Below, in pieces: positions 9,039 through 16,935 of a stretch of 64,000 nt of DNA. The notes beneath the pieces were generated by a model. It made no database searches. It worked only from the letters and a program-made list of their open reading frames with translations, and was not told the DNA's origin. Source of the DNA: CAYTID01 sp964437735 (GTDB taxonomy: Bacteria; Bacteroidota; Ignavibacteria; UBA10030; BY39); assembly GCA_964437735.1 (NCBI GenBank), contig CAYTID010000004.1:1-64000 (forward strand), given 5' to 3'. Both the position numbers and the translations under genes were made by a program. Within the stretch, counting starts at the first letter, position 1. Each line of letters starts with the position of its first letter.

Positions 9039-10487
9039 TTAAACTTTCCAAAACATCTTTGTGAATATTACCATTACTGTAAACAATTCTAGTCTGCCTA
9101 ATAACATATCTCCACAAAGAATCCATTTAGCTAACATTGGTAGGGCAGAATAATTAGACATCGGACCAACAGTATTTAATCCCGGTCCGACTCCTCCCAT
9201 ACATGAGGCTACACCACTTATTGCAGAAACGAGATCAACGCCTGTAATCATTAACATCAGGGACGAGGCCGAAAAGATTGTTATGTATAAAACAAAAAAG
9301 GCTGCAATAACAGAAAGAATTTCCGGGTCAACCAATTTATTGTTGAATTTAATAGGTACAACAGCTCGGGGATGGATGATACGCTTTACTTCAGCAAATG
9401 TATTTCTTAATAATAAGAATACCCTCACGTTTTTTATGCCACCCGCCGTCGAGCCCGCACAACCTCCGAAAAACATTAAAATAATAAGTAGGAGTTGGGC
9501 AGATGGCGCCCATTGTGCAAAATCTGCGGTTGCAAAACCTGTACAGCTTGATATTGATATTACATTAAAGAATGAAAATCTAATAGAATCAATTAAATTA
9601 TATGTAGGATTGTAAATAAAATTTATCCCTGCAACAATTATTATCGAACAAGCGATTAGTGTAAAAAAAAATTTAAATTCACTATTACGAAAATAATTCA
9701 GCGGATCACCTTTTAGTGAAGCGTAATGCAGTCCAAAATTCACAGCCGACAAAAACATGAAAACCCCAATTATAAACTCAATATATGGCGAGTTATAATG
9801 AGCAATGCTTGCGTTTTTAGTGGAAAATCCTCCGGTTGCGATAGTTCCAAAAGCATGGCATACAGCATCAAAAAGATTCATTCCCCCGATAAGCAATAAA
9901 ACAATTTCTGTTACTGTCAATAATAAATATACACTCCAAAGCAATCGAGCTGTTTCTGTAATTCTTGGTGTCAATTTATCCTTTGTGGGACCTGCAGCTT
10001 CAGCTTTATATAGCTGCATACCGGCAACTCCGAGTAAAGGTAATATTGCCAGTGAAAGAATCACTATCCCCATTCCACCCAACCAATGAGTCATGCTTCT
10101 CCAGAACAATACCCCGTGTGGAAGTTTTTCAACATCTATTAAGATTGAAGCCCCGGTAGTTGTAAATCCCGAAACGGTTTCGAATATTGCATCGGTTAAT
10201 GAGGGTATACTACCGGATAATATATAAGGCAATGAACCAAAAAGAGAAATGGCAATCCAACCGATTGAAACAATTAAAAATCCATCCTTGATGCATAGTT
10301 CTTTCGTCTTGGGTTTTAAAATATGCCAAAAGCCTAAACCAACAATAATCGAAATTAGCGAAGAATATAAAATTGGTATTATATCTTTATCGTTATAATA
10401 AATTGAGAAGGGAATTCCCAACAACATTGCGACCCCGCTGGAAGCAATTAAAAAACCGATAATAGAAAATATAAATCTATAATTCAT
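9039..10487 (-). CDS. trkH: Trk potassium uptake transporter, TrkH family (copy 2)
   Basis: This is a membrane subunit of a Trk/Ktr-type potassium uptake system, 482 residues with repeated membrane-pore-membrane segments. Selectivity-filter-type text is visible, including SGFTTTGASIL near residue 105, ATGGFST near 220 and SSCTGFATADF near 315. It is the second of two tandem trkH genes of identical length (18-base gap), clearly paralogous along their full length, downstream of trkA on the same strand. One TrkA probably gates both. Expression as a trkA-trkH-trkH operon is inferred from the spacing. Confidence 0.9.
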   Translation of the reverse strand: MNYRFIFSIIGFLIASSGVAMLLGIPFSIYYNDKDIIPILYSSLISIIVGLGFWHILKPKTKELCIKDGFLIVSIGWIAISLFGSLPYILSGSIPSLTDAIFETVSGFTTTGASILIDVEKLPHGVLFWRSMTHWLGGMGIVILSLAILPLLGVAGMQLYKAEAAGPTKDKLTPRITETARLLWSVYLLLTVTEIVLLLIGGMNLFDAVCHAFGTIATGGFSTKNASIAHYNSPYIEFIIGVFMFLSAVNFGLHYASLKGDPLNYFRNSEFKFFFTLIACSIIIVAGINFIYNPTYNLIDSIRFSFFNVISISSCTGFATADFAQWAPSAQLLLIILMFFGGCAGSTAGGIKNVRVFLLLRNTFAEVKRIIHPRAVVPIKFNNKLVDPEILSVIAAFFVLYITIFSASSLMLMITGVDLVSAISGVASCMGGVGPGLNTVGPMSNYSALPMLAKWILCGDMLLGRLELFTVMVIFTKMFWKV

Positions 10488-10505
10488 ACAATGGTGTAGT
10501 ATGAG

Positions 10506-11954
10506 CTACACTTTCCAATAAACGCGTGTAAAAATAACCAGCACTGTAAAAAGTTCTAAACGCCCTATAAGCATACATATGCTTAATACCCACTTGCCTA
10601 AAAAAGGAATATGAGAGTAGTTATCAACCGGACCTACATCACCGAGACCAGGTCCAATATTTCCTAATGACGCAATGACTGCTCCCATTGAAGTAATTAT
10701 ATCAAGCCCTAATACCGTTAAGAGAATAGTTGCGATAATGAATGAGGTAATAAAAATAACAAAAAATGATAATATATTGCTGATAATTTCAGCCGGAACT
10801 GCGTGTTGATTAAACCGAACAGGTATGATTGCTTTCGGGTGGATCAGTTTACGAAGTTCGGCGGCGCTGTTGCGCAGTAATATCAATATGCGCATGCTCT
10901 TAATACCGCCGCCTGTGGATCCTGCACAGCCTCCGTTAAACATTAATAAAAAGAGTATAAACATAGCGGCAACGGGCCAAAGTTCATAATCTGCTGTTGC
11001 AAAACCCGTAGTAGTTATTATCGAGACAATCTGGAACGAACTATACCGAAGAGCTTCTCCGATTGAAGCATAGTTTCCATTTGTTATTAATAGAACCGCA
11101 ACAATTACAATTGACGATAATGTTATTCCAAAATAAAATAAAAATTCGCTGTTCTTAAAATAACTTACCATGTCCCCTTTTATTGCCCTGTAATGTAAAA
11201 CAAAATTTGCGCCAGCTGCGAACATGAATATCGTAATGACAATATCAATAAATGGAGAATTATAATATGCAATACTCGTATCTTTAGTCGAAAAGCCCCC
11301 TGTCGCCATTGTTGTAAACGAATGAGTTACTGCATCAAAAAAACTCATTCCTCCAATAATCAATAAGACTGTTTGTACGGTTGTTAAGAGAATATAAACC
11401 TTCCATAGAACTTTTGCAGTTTCTCCAATTCTTGGTTTAAGTTTATCAACAGTCGGGCCGGGAACTTCCGCCCTATATAGTTGCATCCCCCCTATACCTA
11501 ATACAGGGAGAATTGCCAAACTTAAAACAATTATTCCCATTCCCCCGATCCATTGTGTCATACTTCGCCAGAAGAGAAGGCCTTTTTCCACTGATTCTAT
11601 CTTGGTTAAGATGGTTGCACCTGTTGTTGTGTATCCGGAAACAGTTTCAAAGATTGCATCGGTAAAAGATGGTATGCTGCCGGAAATAATAAACGGAAGA
11701 GAGCCAAACAAGCTCATTGCTACCCACCCTAATGTAACGATTGCAAAACCGTCGCGTGCTTTTAATTCTGAAGTAAATTTTTTAAAAACCAACCATAGAA
11801 TTCCACCAGAACAAATACTTAATAATGAAGAAATTAATATTGGCAGGCCGCTTCCGTCGGAATAATATAGAGAAACCGGAATTGCGAGCAACATCCCGAT
11901 TCCGTTGAATGTAATTAATAAGCCGAGAATGGAAAGAGTATTTCTGAAGTTCAT
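10506..11954 (-). CDS. trkH: Trk potassium uptake transporter, TrkH family (copy 1)
   Basis: This is the first of the two tandem TrkH-type transporters, also 482 residues. Pore motifs include SGYTTTGATIL, MATGGFST and ITTTGFATADYELW, and near the C-terminus NIGPGLGDVGP, which matches GVGPGLNTVGP in its paralog. Only 3 bases separate it from trkA, which indicates one transcript. The arrangement suggests a local duplication followed by divergence, perhaps to provide different affinity or ion coupling; that is inference. Confidence 0.91.
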   Translation of the reverse strand: MNFRNTLSILGLLITFNGIGMLLAIPVSLYYSDGSGLPILISSLLSICSGGILWLVFKKFTSELKARDGFAIVTLGWVAMSLFGSLPFIISGSIPSFTDAIFETVSGYTTTGATILTKIESVEKGLLFWRSMTQWIGGMGIIVLSLAILPVLGIGGMQLYRAEVPGPTVDKLKPRIGETAKVLWKVYILLTTVQTVLLIIGGMSFFDAVTHSFTTMATGGFSTKDTSIAYYNSPFIDIVITIFMFAAGANFVLHYRAIKGDMVSYFKNSEFLFYFGITLSSIVIVAVLLITNGNYASIGEALRYSSFQIVSIITTTGFATADYELWPVAAMFILFLLMFNGGCAGSTGGGIKSMRILILLRNSAAELRKLIHPKAIIPVRFNQHAVPAEIISNILSFFVIFITSFIIATILLTVLGLDIITSMGAVIASLGNIGPGLGDVGPVDNYSHIPFLGKWVLSICMLIGRLELFTVLVIFTRVYWKV

Positions 11955-11957
11955 TTT

Positions 11958-13301
11958 CTATCTGCTGAAAAACTTTTCAACTTCGGGAATTGCTTTGGGC
12001 AAAGAAAAAACCACAATCCTTTCGTTAGGATTGATTTTTGTTGAACCAATAGGAATTATAACCTCTTTATCCCTAATTACGCAGCCAACTATCGCATCTT
12101 TAGGGAAATGAATATCTTTGAGTGATTTTTTTGTGATATCGGATCCTGTTTTGGCGACTAGTTCAATTACTTCCGCATCCACACCGTGGAGTGTTGCAAC
12201 AGATAATATTTCACCTTTGCGAATAAATTTAAGTATTATCTGAGCCGCCGAAAGCTTTTTATTCACAGCAACATCGAGACCGATCGTTCCGGCAAGTGTA
12301 ACATAGTCAGTATTCTCCACGAGCGCAATTGTTTTAGGAACCTTAAGATGTTTTGCCATCAAACAGGATATGATATTTGTTTCCTCGTCTTCGGTTACAG
12401 CAATGAATACGTCCATATCCATAATGCCTTCTTTCGCAAGTAAATCTATATCTGACCCTTCACCATGGATTACTAGTGTCTTTCTGAGTTTTTCAGCAAG
12501 TTCCACCGATTTTTCACGATCTGATTCAATTAATTTCAGATCGACATTATCTTCAAGATTTTCTGCAATCTTTAACCCTATCTTACCACCTCCGAGAACC
12601 ATTACATTTTTAACCTCTTCCCCATTTTTTCCTGCAACGCGTAGCATCTCCGGAACATACTCTGTTTTGCAAACAATAAAAACCTGATCATTTTTTTTAA
12701 AAACATCCTCGCCGGAGGGAATAATCGTTCTTATCCCTCTGCTTATCGCGACTACACGAAAATCCGGATTGTTTGAATCCCTGACAAAATCACGAAGATT
12801 TTTGTTGATTATAGGGCTGCTCGCATCAAGCTTTAGTCCGATAATCTGAACCCTTCCTTCTGCATATTCGAGTACATCAGTGGCTGTTGATCTTTTTACC
12901 AATCTTAAAATTTCTTCTGCGGTAACAGCATCAGGATTGATGGTCAGACCAATTCCCAATTGTTCAGGTTTTATGACAGCATCTTTCGATGTAAATTCAG
13001 GATTGCTTACACGCGCAATTGTTCGTTTCGTTCCGAGTATATTGCCCATCTGGCAAGCGAGCAAATTTGTTTCATCGTATGGAGACACTGCAACTAACAG
13101 GTCTGCGTTTCCTGCTCCGATTTTTGCAAGAGTACTCGGACTCGTCCCTTCGCCCTCAATTGCTAATACGTCTAGACCCTCGTTAACCCGAGCGACTCTC
13201 TCTACATCGTTATCAATAACAACTATATCATGCCGCTCTTGCGACAAGATTTTTGCGAGATGATACCCAACCTCACCGGCTCCGACTATAATAATCTTCA
13301 A
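11958..13301 (-). CDS. trkA: Trk system potassium uptake regulatory subunit TrkA
   Basis: This is a cytoplasmic nucleotide-binding gating subunit for TrkH. Its 447 residues contain two RCK units: a Rossmann motif IIIVGAGEVGYHLAKIL at the N-terminus and a second, NVMVLGGGKIGLKIAENL, near residue 232, each followed by a TrkA_C-like domain (e.g. IHFPKDAIVGCVIRDKEVI). The two-RCK layout is the TrkA type and not the single-domain KtrA type. It is the first gene of trkA-trkH-trkH and starts divergently from the TonB receptor at 13599. Confidence 0.93.
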   Translation of the reverse strand: MKIIIVGAGEVGYHLAKILSQERHDIVVIDNDVERVARVNEGLDVLAIEGEGTSPSTLAKIGAGNADLLVAVSPYDETNLLACQMGNILGTKRTIARVSNPEFTSKDAVIKPEQLGIGLTINPDAVTAEEILRLVKRSTATDVLEYAEGRVQIIGLKLDASSPIINKNLRDFVRDSNNPDFRVVAISRGIRTIIPSGEDVFKKNDQVFIVCKTEYVPEMLRVAGKNGEEVKNVMVLGGGKIGLKIAENLEDNVDLKLIESDREKSVELAEKLRKTLVIHGEGSDIDLLAKEGIMDMDVFIAVTEDEETNIISCLMAKHLKVPKTIALVENTDYVTLAGTIGLDVAVNKKLSAAQIILKFIRKGEILSVATLHGVDAEVIELVAKTGSDITKKSLKDIHFPKDAIVGCVIRDKEVIIPIGSTKINPNERIVVFSLPKAIPEVEKFFSR

Positions 13302-13410
13302 ATTCTCTTGTATTCTGTCTTAATTACACATATAATTCGTATTAATTTGGTTATATTTTTTTTAAAAGGCAAATATCCGTTTTGATTATATTTATTTTAT
13401 ATAAAATTGA

Positions 13411-13439
13411 TTGCATTTTTCTTTTGTATTTGCTATAAT
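13411..13439 (+). promoter_or_regulatory. Predicted sigma-70-type promoter for the TonB receptor
   Basis: TTGCAT at 13411-13416, a 17-base spacer and TATAAT at 13434-13439 match the sigma-70 consensus closely. It points at the receptor gene, leaving an AT-rich leader of roughly 150 bases. The 13302-13410 stretch between it and trkA is AT-rich and shows nothing else I can name. Confidence 0.55.
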
Positions 13440-13524
13440 AATGTAACTGAAAAAGAAAAACCTTTATTTTGAAAAACACACTTATCTTCAGTTCAAATAA
13501 TCAAACATTGCAACTTTTAATAAA

Positions 13525-13602
13525 ATGGAGGAGATTCTATGTAACAATTTGCCATTTTTAAAAAAAATCAAAATTAACACTAAAATTAAGGAGGTTTTAT
13601 GA
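13525..13602 (+). other. Short leader reading frame overlapping the TonB receptor start
   Basis: A 25-codon frame starts at ATG 13525 and stops at TGA 13600-13602, so its stop overlaps the receptor ATG in the ATGA manner. Within the same leader, GGAGGAG precedes an ATG directly followed by TAA (13539-13544), a start-stop element. The receptor has its own strong AAGGAGG site. The peptide is lysine-rich and resembles nothing known, so this may be chance in an AT-rich leader or a translational control element. Confidence 0.25.
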
Positions 13603-16600
13603 GAAGATATTTTTTACAACTTACAACTATTTTACTATTAATTATTTTTACTTCGTGTAATTTATTTGCACAGGGCGTTACTACTGCTGCAATTTATGGA
13701 ACCATTAAAGATAATGCGGGTAATCCGATGCCCGGAGTAAACGTTATGGCAACACATATTCCCAGCGGCACAAAATACGGCTCTACGAGCCGCGATAATG
13801 GCGATTATAATCTTCCGGGACTTCGTGTCGGAGGTCCTTATACAATTACCGTGTCATCTGTTGGTTTTGCTGTGCAAGAGTACACAAATCTTAATTTACA
13901 ACTCTCCCAAAGTTTACGTCAAGATTTTCGGCTTGCTGAAGAAGCGGTTCAGGTTGGCGAAGTCGTTGTAACTGCAGAACGGAATGCTATTCTCAGCGCC
14001 GCCCGCACAGGTGCCGCAACATCGGTCACCCGAGAAACTATTGAATTGTTTCCAACCATTTCGAGGAGAATATCTGACTTTACGCGCTTAACACCACAAG
14101 CGGGTGCAAATTATACATTTGCCGGTCAGGATAACCGACTTAATAATACAACAGTCGACGGCTCATATTTTAATAACTCTTTCGGCTTGGCTGGTCAACC
14201 GGGAGATAGAACGAACGTCTCTCCCATCTCTCTTGATGCTATTGAACAAGTTCAGATAAATATTGCTCCGTTTGATGTCCGCCAGGGGAATTTTGTAGGC
14301 GCCGGTGTGAACTCAGTTACGCGAAGCGGTACAAATGAGTATTCAGGTTCAGCGTATTACCAGTATCGACATGCAGGTTTGGTCGGAACAAAAACCAGAG
14401 AATTGCTATACAAACCCAGTAAATTTAATTTCAACCAGCATGGTTTGCGGCTTGGTGGACCAATAATCAGGGACAAGATGTTTTTCTTCATAAACTATGA
14501 AAAGGAATTAAACATCGAACCGGGAACTTCTTATCAGGCTAATGATGGAACCCAGCCGGTTGGAGGAAATATAACTCGTGTATTAGCAAAGGATTTGGAT
14601 TCTCTAAGCAAATTCCTGCAAACAAAGTTCGGGTATGAAACAGGTCCTTGGCAAGGCTATGATCACGAAATCCCGGCTTTAAAGTTTTTAGTGAAATTAG
14701 ATTATAATATTGATGACCATAACAAACTAAGCTTACGTTATAATCATTTGGATTCCGAAACTGATGTGTTAGTTTCAAACTCATCATCATTAGGATTTGG
14801 TACACGACGAACGGTTTCGACTGGTTTAAATTTTAGAAATTCAAACTATGGCATTGTCGAAAATATTCGCTCGGTCGTTGGCGAGTGGAATTCTATACTC
14901 AGCGACAAGATGGCGAATAATCTGATTGTCGGCTATACATATAACGACGAAAGCCGTTCTTCTCGCGGTACAATGTTTCCGTTTGTGGACGTTCTTTCAG
15001 CAGGTTCGGTTTATACTTCCTTTGGATTTGAACCTTTTACGCCAAATAACGAATTACGCTATAACAGTTTTCAGTTACAAAATAACTTCACACTCTATTT
15101 AGGAAACCACTTCTTAACTTTTGGCGCTAGCGCAGAAAGATACGAGTCAGAAAACATTTTCTTCCCCGGCTCTCAAAGTGTGTACGTTTATAATTCTCTT
15201 TCTGATTTCTACTCTGATGCCAATGGTTATCTGCTGAATCCCGCTAGAGATACCTCGCTTGTAACTTTACGACGTTTTCAAGTGCGCTGGTCAAATCAAC
15301 CCAATATGGACAAACCAATTCAACCTCTAAAAGTATTTTATGCTGGTGTATATGCTCAGGACGAGTGGCAAACCACAAAGGATTTACGATTAACACTCGG
15401 ATTAAGGTTAGATATCCCGTTCTTTGGAAAAACCGGCTTTAAGAATCAAGAGGTCGATGGATTTACTTTTAAGGATGAAGATGGAAACAATGTTAAATAT
15501 TCCACCGAAAAACTTCCTAATGCAAATATCTTGTTTTCACCAAGAATTGGTGTGAACTGGGATGTCTTCGGAGACCGAACCACACAACTTAGGGGTGGTA
15601 CCGGAATATTTACAGGTCGACCGGCATATGTATGGATTTCTAACCAAGTAGGAAACAATGGAGTTCTAACCGGTTTTGAACGGCTTGATAACACCAGACG
15701 AAGGCCATTCAATCCTGATATCAATCGTTACAAACCAACCAATGTAACGGGAACGCCTGCCTCAAGTTATGAATTAGCTTTCACAGATCCCGATTTTAGA
15801 TTTCCACAGATATGGCGAACTAATATAGCGTTAGATCAAAAATTACCATACGATTTTACCGGAACTTTAGAATTTCTATATGACCGTGATTTCAATGGTA
15901 TTTACTATATTAATGCAAATCTTGCACCGGCAGATTCATTTTTCCTCGGTGTTGATAATCGTCCGCGATGGACAACTGCGGCAAGTACAAAACTCATTTC
16001 TAAGATAGACAACGCAATTGTTTTGAAGAACCAAAATACCGGATATTACTGGAATATTAGCGGTTCACTAGAAAAGTTTTTCGATGAGGGATATTATACA
16101 AAAATTGGATACAACTATGGCGTCGCAAAAAATACTGTTGATCCGGGTTCTATCGCTTTCGGTTCATGGAATAATAACCAACATTCTGGTAATCCAAATA
16201 ATCCAGGCGTAGGTTTTTCTGCTAATTCCCCCGGAAATAGAGTATTTCTGGCGCTATCTTATCGAAAAGAATACTTTAGTTTTGGAGCAACGACATTTTC
16301 TCTGTTTTGGGAAGGTCGATCGCTCGGCAATGCAAGCTATACATTTAGTGGTGATATGAATAATGATGGCGGTACGAGTAACGATCTGATATACATTCAT
16401 AAGGATCTATCAGAAATGAATTTTGAATCCTACTCTATCACATCTCCGGTTACAAGAACATTCACCGCCGCCGAACAAGCTACTGCCTGGAATGCATATA
16501 TTGAACAAGATGATTACCTAAGTAAAAATAGGGGAAAATACGCTGAGCGTAATGCTGCTTTCCTCCCAATGATTTACAGGGCTGACTTAAGTATTGTGCA

Positions 16601-16874
16601 AGAGGTGTTCGCTGACTTATTCGGCAAAAGAAATACGCTTCAATTCAGAGCTGATATTCTGAATGTTGGTAATTTGATAGACAGAAACTGGGGCGTTGGA
16701 CAGCGATTTGTTACAACTCAGCCACTGATTGCCCGCGGACTTGATCCAGGAAGAAAAGCTATTTACAGGCTGCGAGAAATAAATGGCCATTTGATTTCCA
16801 AAACTTTTGAACAAACTGCCACGGTGTTAGACACATACAGAATTCAATTCGGCGTGAGATACATCTTTAATTGA
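13599..16874 (+). CDS. TonB-dependent receptor, Oar-like, with N-terminal carboxypeptidase-like domain
   Basis: This is an outer-membrane beta-barrel of 1091 residues. It has a signal peptide (MRRYFLQLTTILLLIIFTSC...LFAQ), a carboxypeptidase-regulatory-like beta domain at about residues 30-110 (IYGTIKDNAGNPMPGVNV, SRDNGDYNLPGL), a plug domain from about 115 (VGEVVVTAERN, FTRLTPQAG) and a large barrel that ends in an aromatic residue (IQFGVRYIFN). It is the Oar type, related to SusC-family receptors but without a SusD partner gene next to it. The substrate is unknown; the family covers proteins, glycans and large complexes. A strong AAGGAGG ribosome binding site and a good promoter suggest high expression. 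Confidence 0.9.
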   Translation: MRRYFLQLTTILLLIIFTSCNLFAQGVTTAAIYGTIKDNAGNPMPGVNVMATHIPSGTKYGSTSRDNGDYNLPGLRVGGPYTITVSSVGFAVQEYTNLNLQLSQSLRQDFRLAEEAVQVGEVVVTAERNAILSAARTGAATSVTRETIELFPTISRRISDFTRLTPQAGANYTFAGQDNRLNNTTVDGSYFNNSFGLAGQPGDRTNVSPISLDAIEQVQINIAPFDVRQGNFVGAGVNSVTRSGTNEYSGSAYYQYRHAGLVGTKTRELLYKPSKFNFNQHGLRLGGPIIRDKMFFFINYEKELNIEPGTSYQANDGTQPVGGNITRVLAKDLDSLSKFLQTKFGYETGPWQGYDHEIPALKFLVKLDYNIDDHNKLSLRYNHLDSETDVLVSNSSSLGFGTRRTVSTGLNFRNSNYGIVENIRSVVGEWNSILSDKMANNLIVGYTYNDESRSSRGTMFPFVDVLSAGSVYTSFGFEPFTPNNELRYNSFQLQNNFTLYLGNHFLTFGASAERYESENIFFPGSQSVYVYNSLSDFYSDANGYLLNPARDTSLVTLRRFQVRWSNQPNMDKPIQPLKVFYAGVYAQDEWQTTKDLRLTLGLRLDIPFFGKTGFKNQEVDGFTFKDEDGNNVKYSTEKLPNANILFSPRIGVNWDVFGDRTTQLRGGTGIFTGRPAYVWISNQVGNNGVLTGFERLDNTRRRPFNPDINRYKPTNVTGTPASSYELAFTDPDFRFPQIWRTNIALDQKLPYDFTGTLEFLYDRDFNGIYYINANLAPADSFFLGVDNRPRWTTAASTKLISKIDNAIVLKNQNTGYYWNISGSLEKFFDEGYYTKIGYNYGVAKNTVDPGSIAFGSWNNNQHSGNPNNPGVGFSANSPGNRVFLALSYRKEYFSFGATTFSLFWEGRSLGNASYTFSGDMNNDGGTSNDLIYIHKDLSEMNFESYSITSPVTRTFTAAEQATAWNAYIEQDDYLSKNRGKYAERNAAFLPMIYRADLSIVQEVFADLFGKRNTLQFRADILNVGNLIDRNWGVGQRFVTTQPLIARGLDPGRKAIYRLREINGHLISKTFEQTATVLDTYRIQFGVRYIFN

Positions 16875-16889
16875 TACTTGCTTATACAA

Positions 16890-16923
16890 CAAAGGCTGTC
16901 TTAATATTATGAGACAGCCTTTG
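16890..16923. terminator. Bidirectional terminator between TonB receptor and gyrA
   Basis: CAAAGGCTGTCT and AGACAGCCTTTG form a perfect 12-bp stem around a 10-base loop, with T-rich and A-rich tails on either side. It lies between two convergent genes and can serve both. Confidence 0.8.
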
Positions 16924-16935
16924 TTTATAAAACAA

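Noticed and set aside
12370..13263. Plus-strand open frames opposite trkA
   Set aside because: They are antisense to a clearly conserved gene and have serine-rich, shadow-type text.
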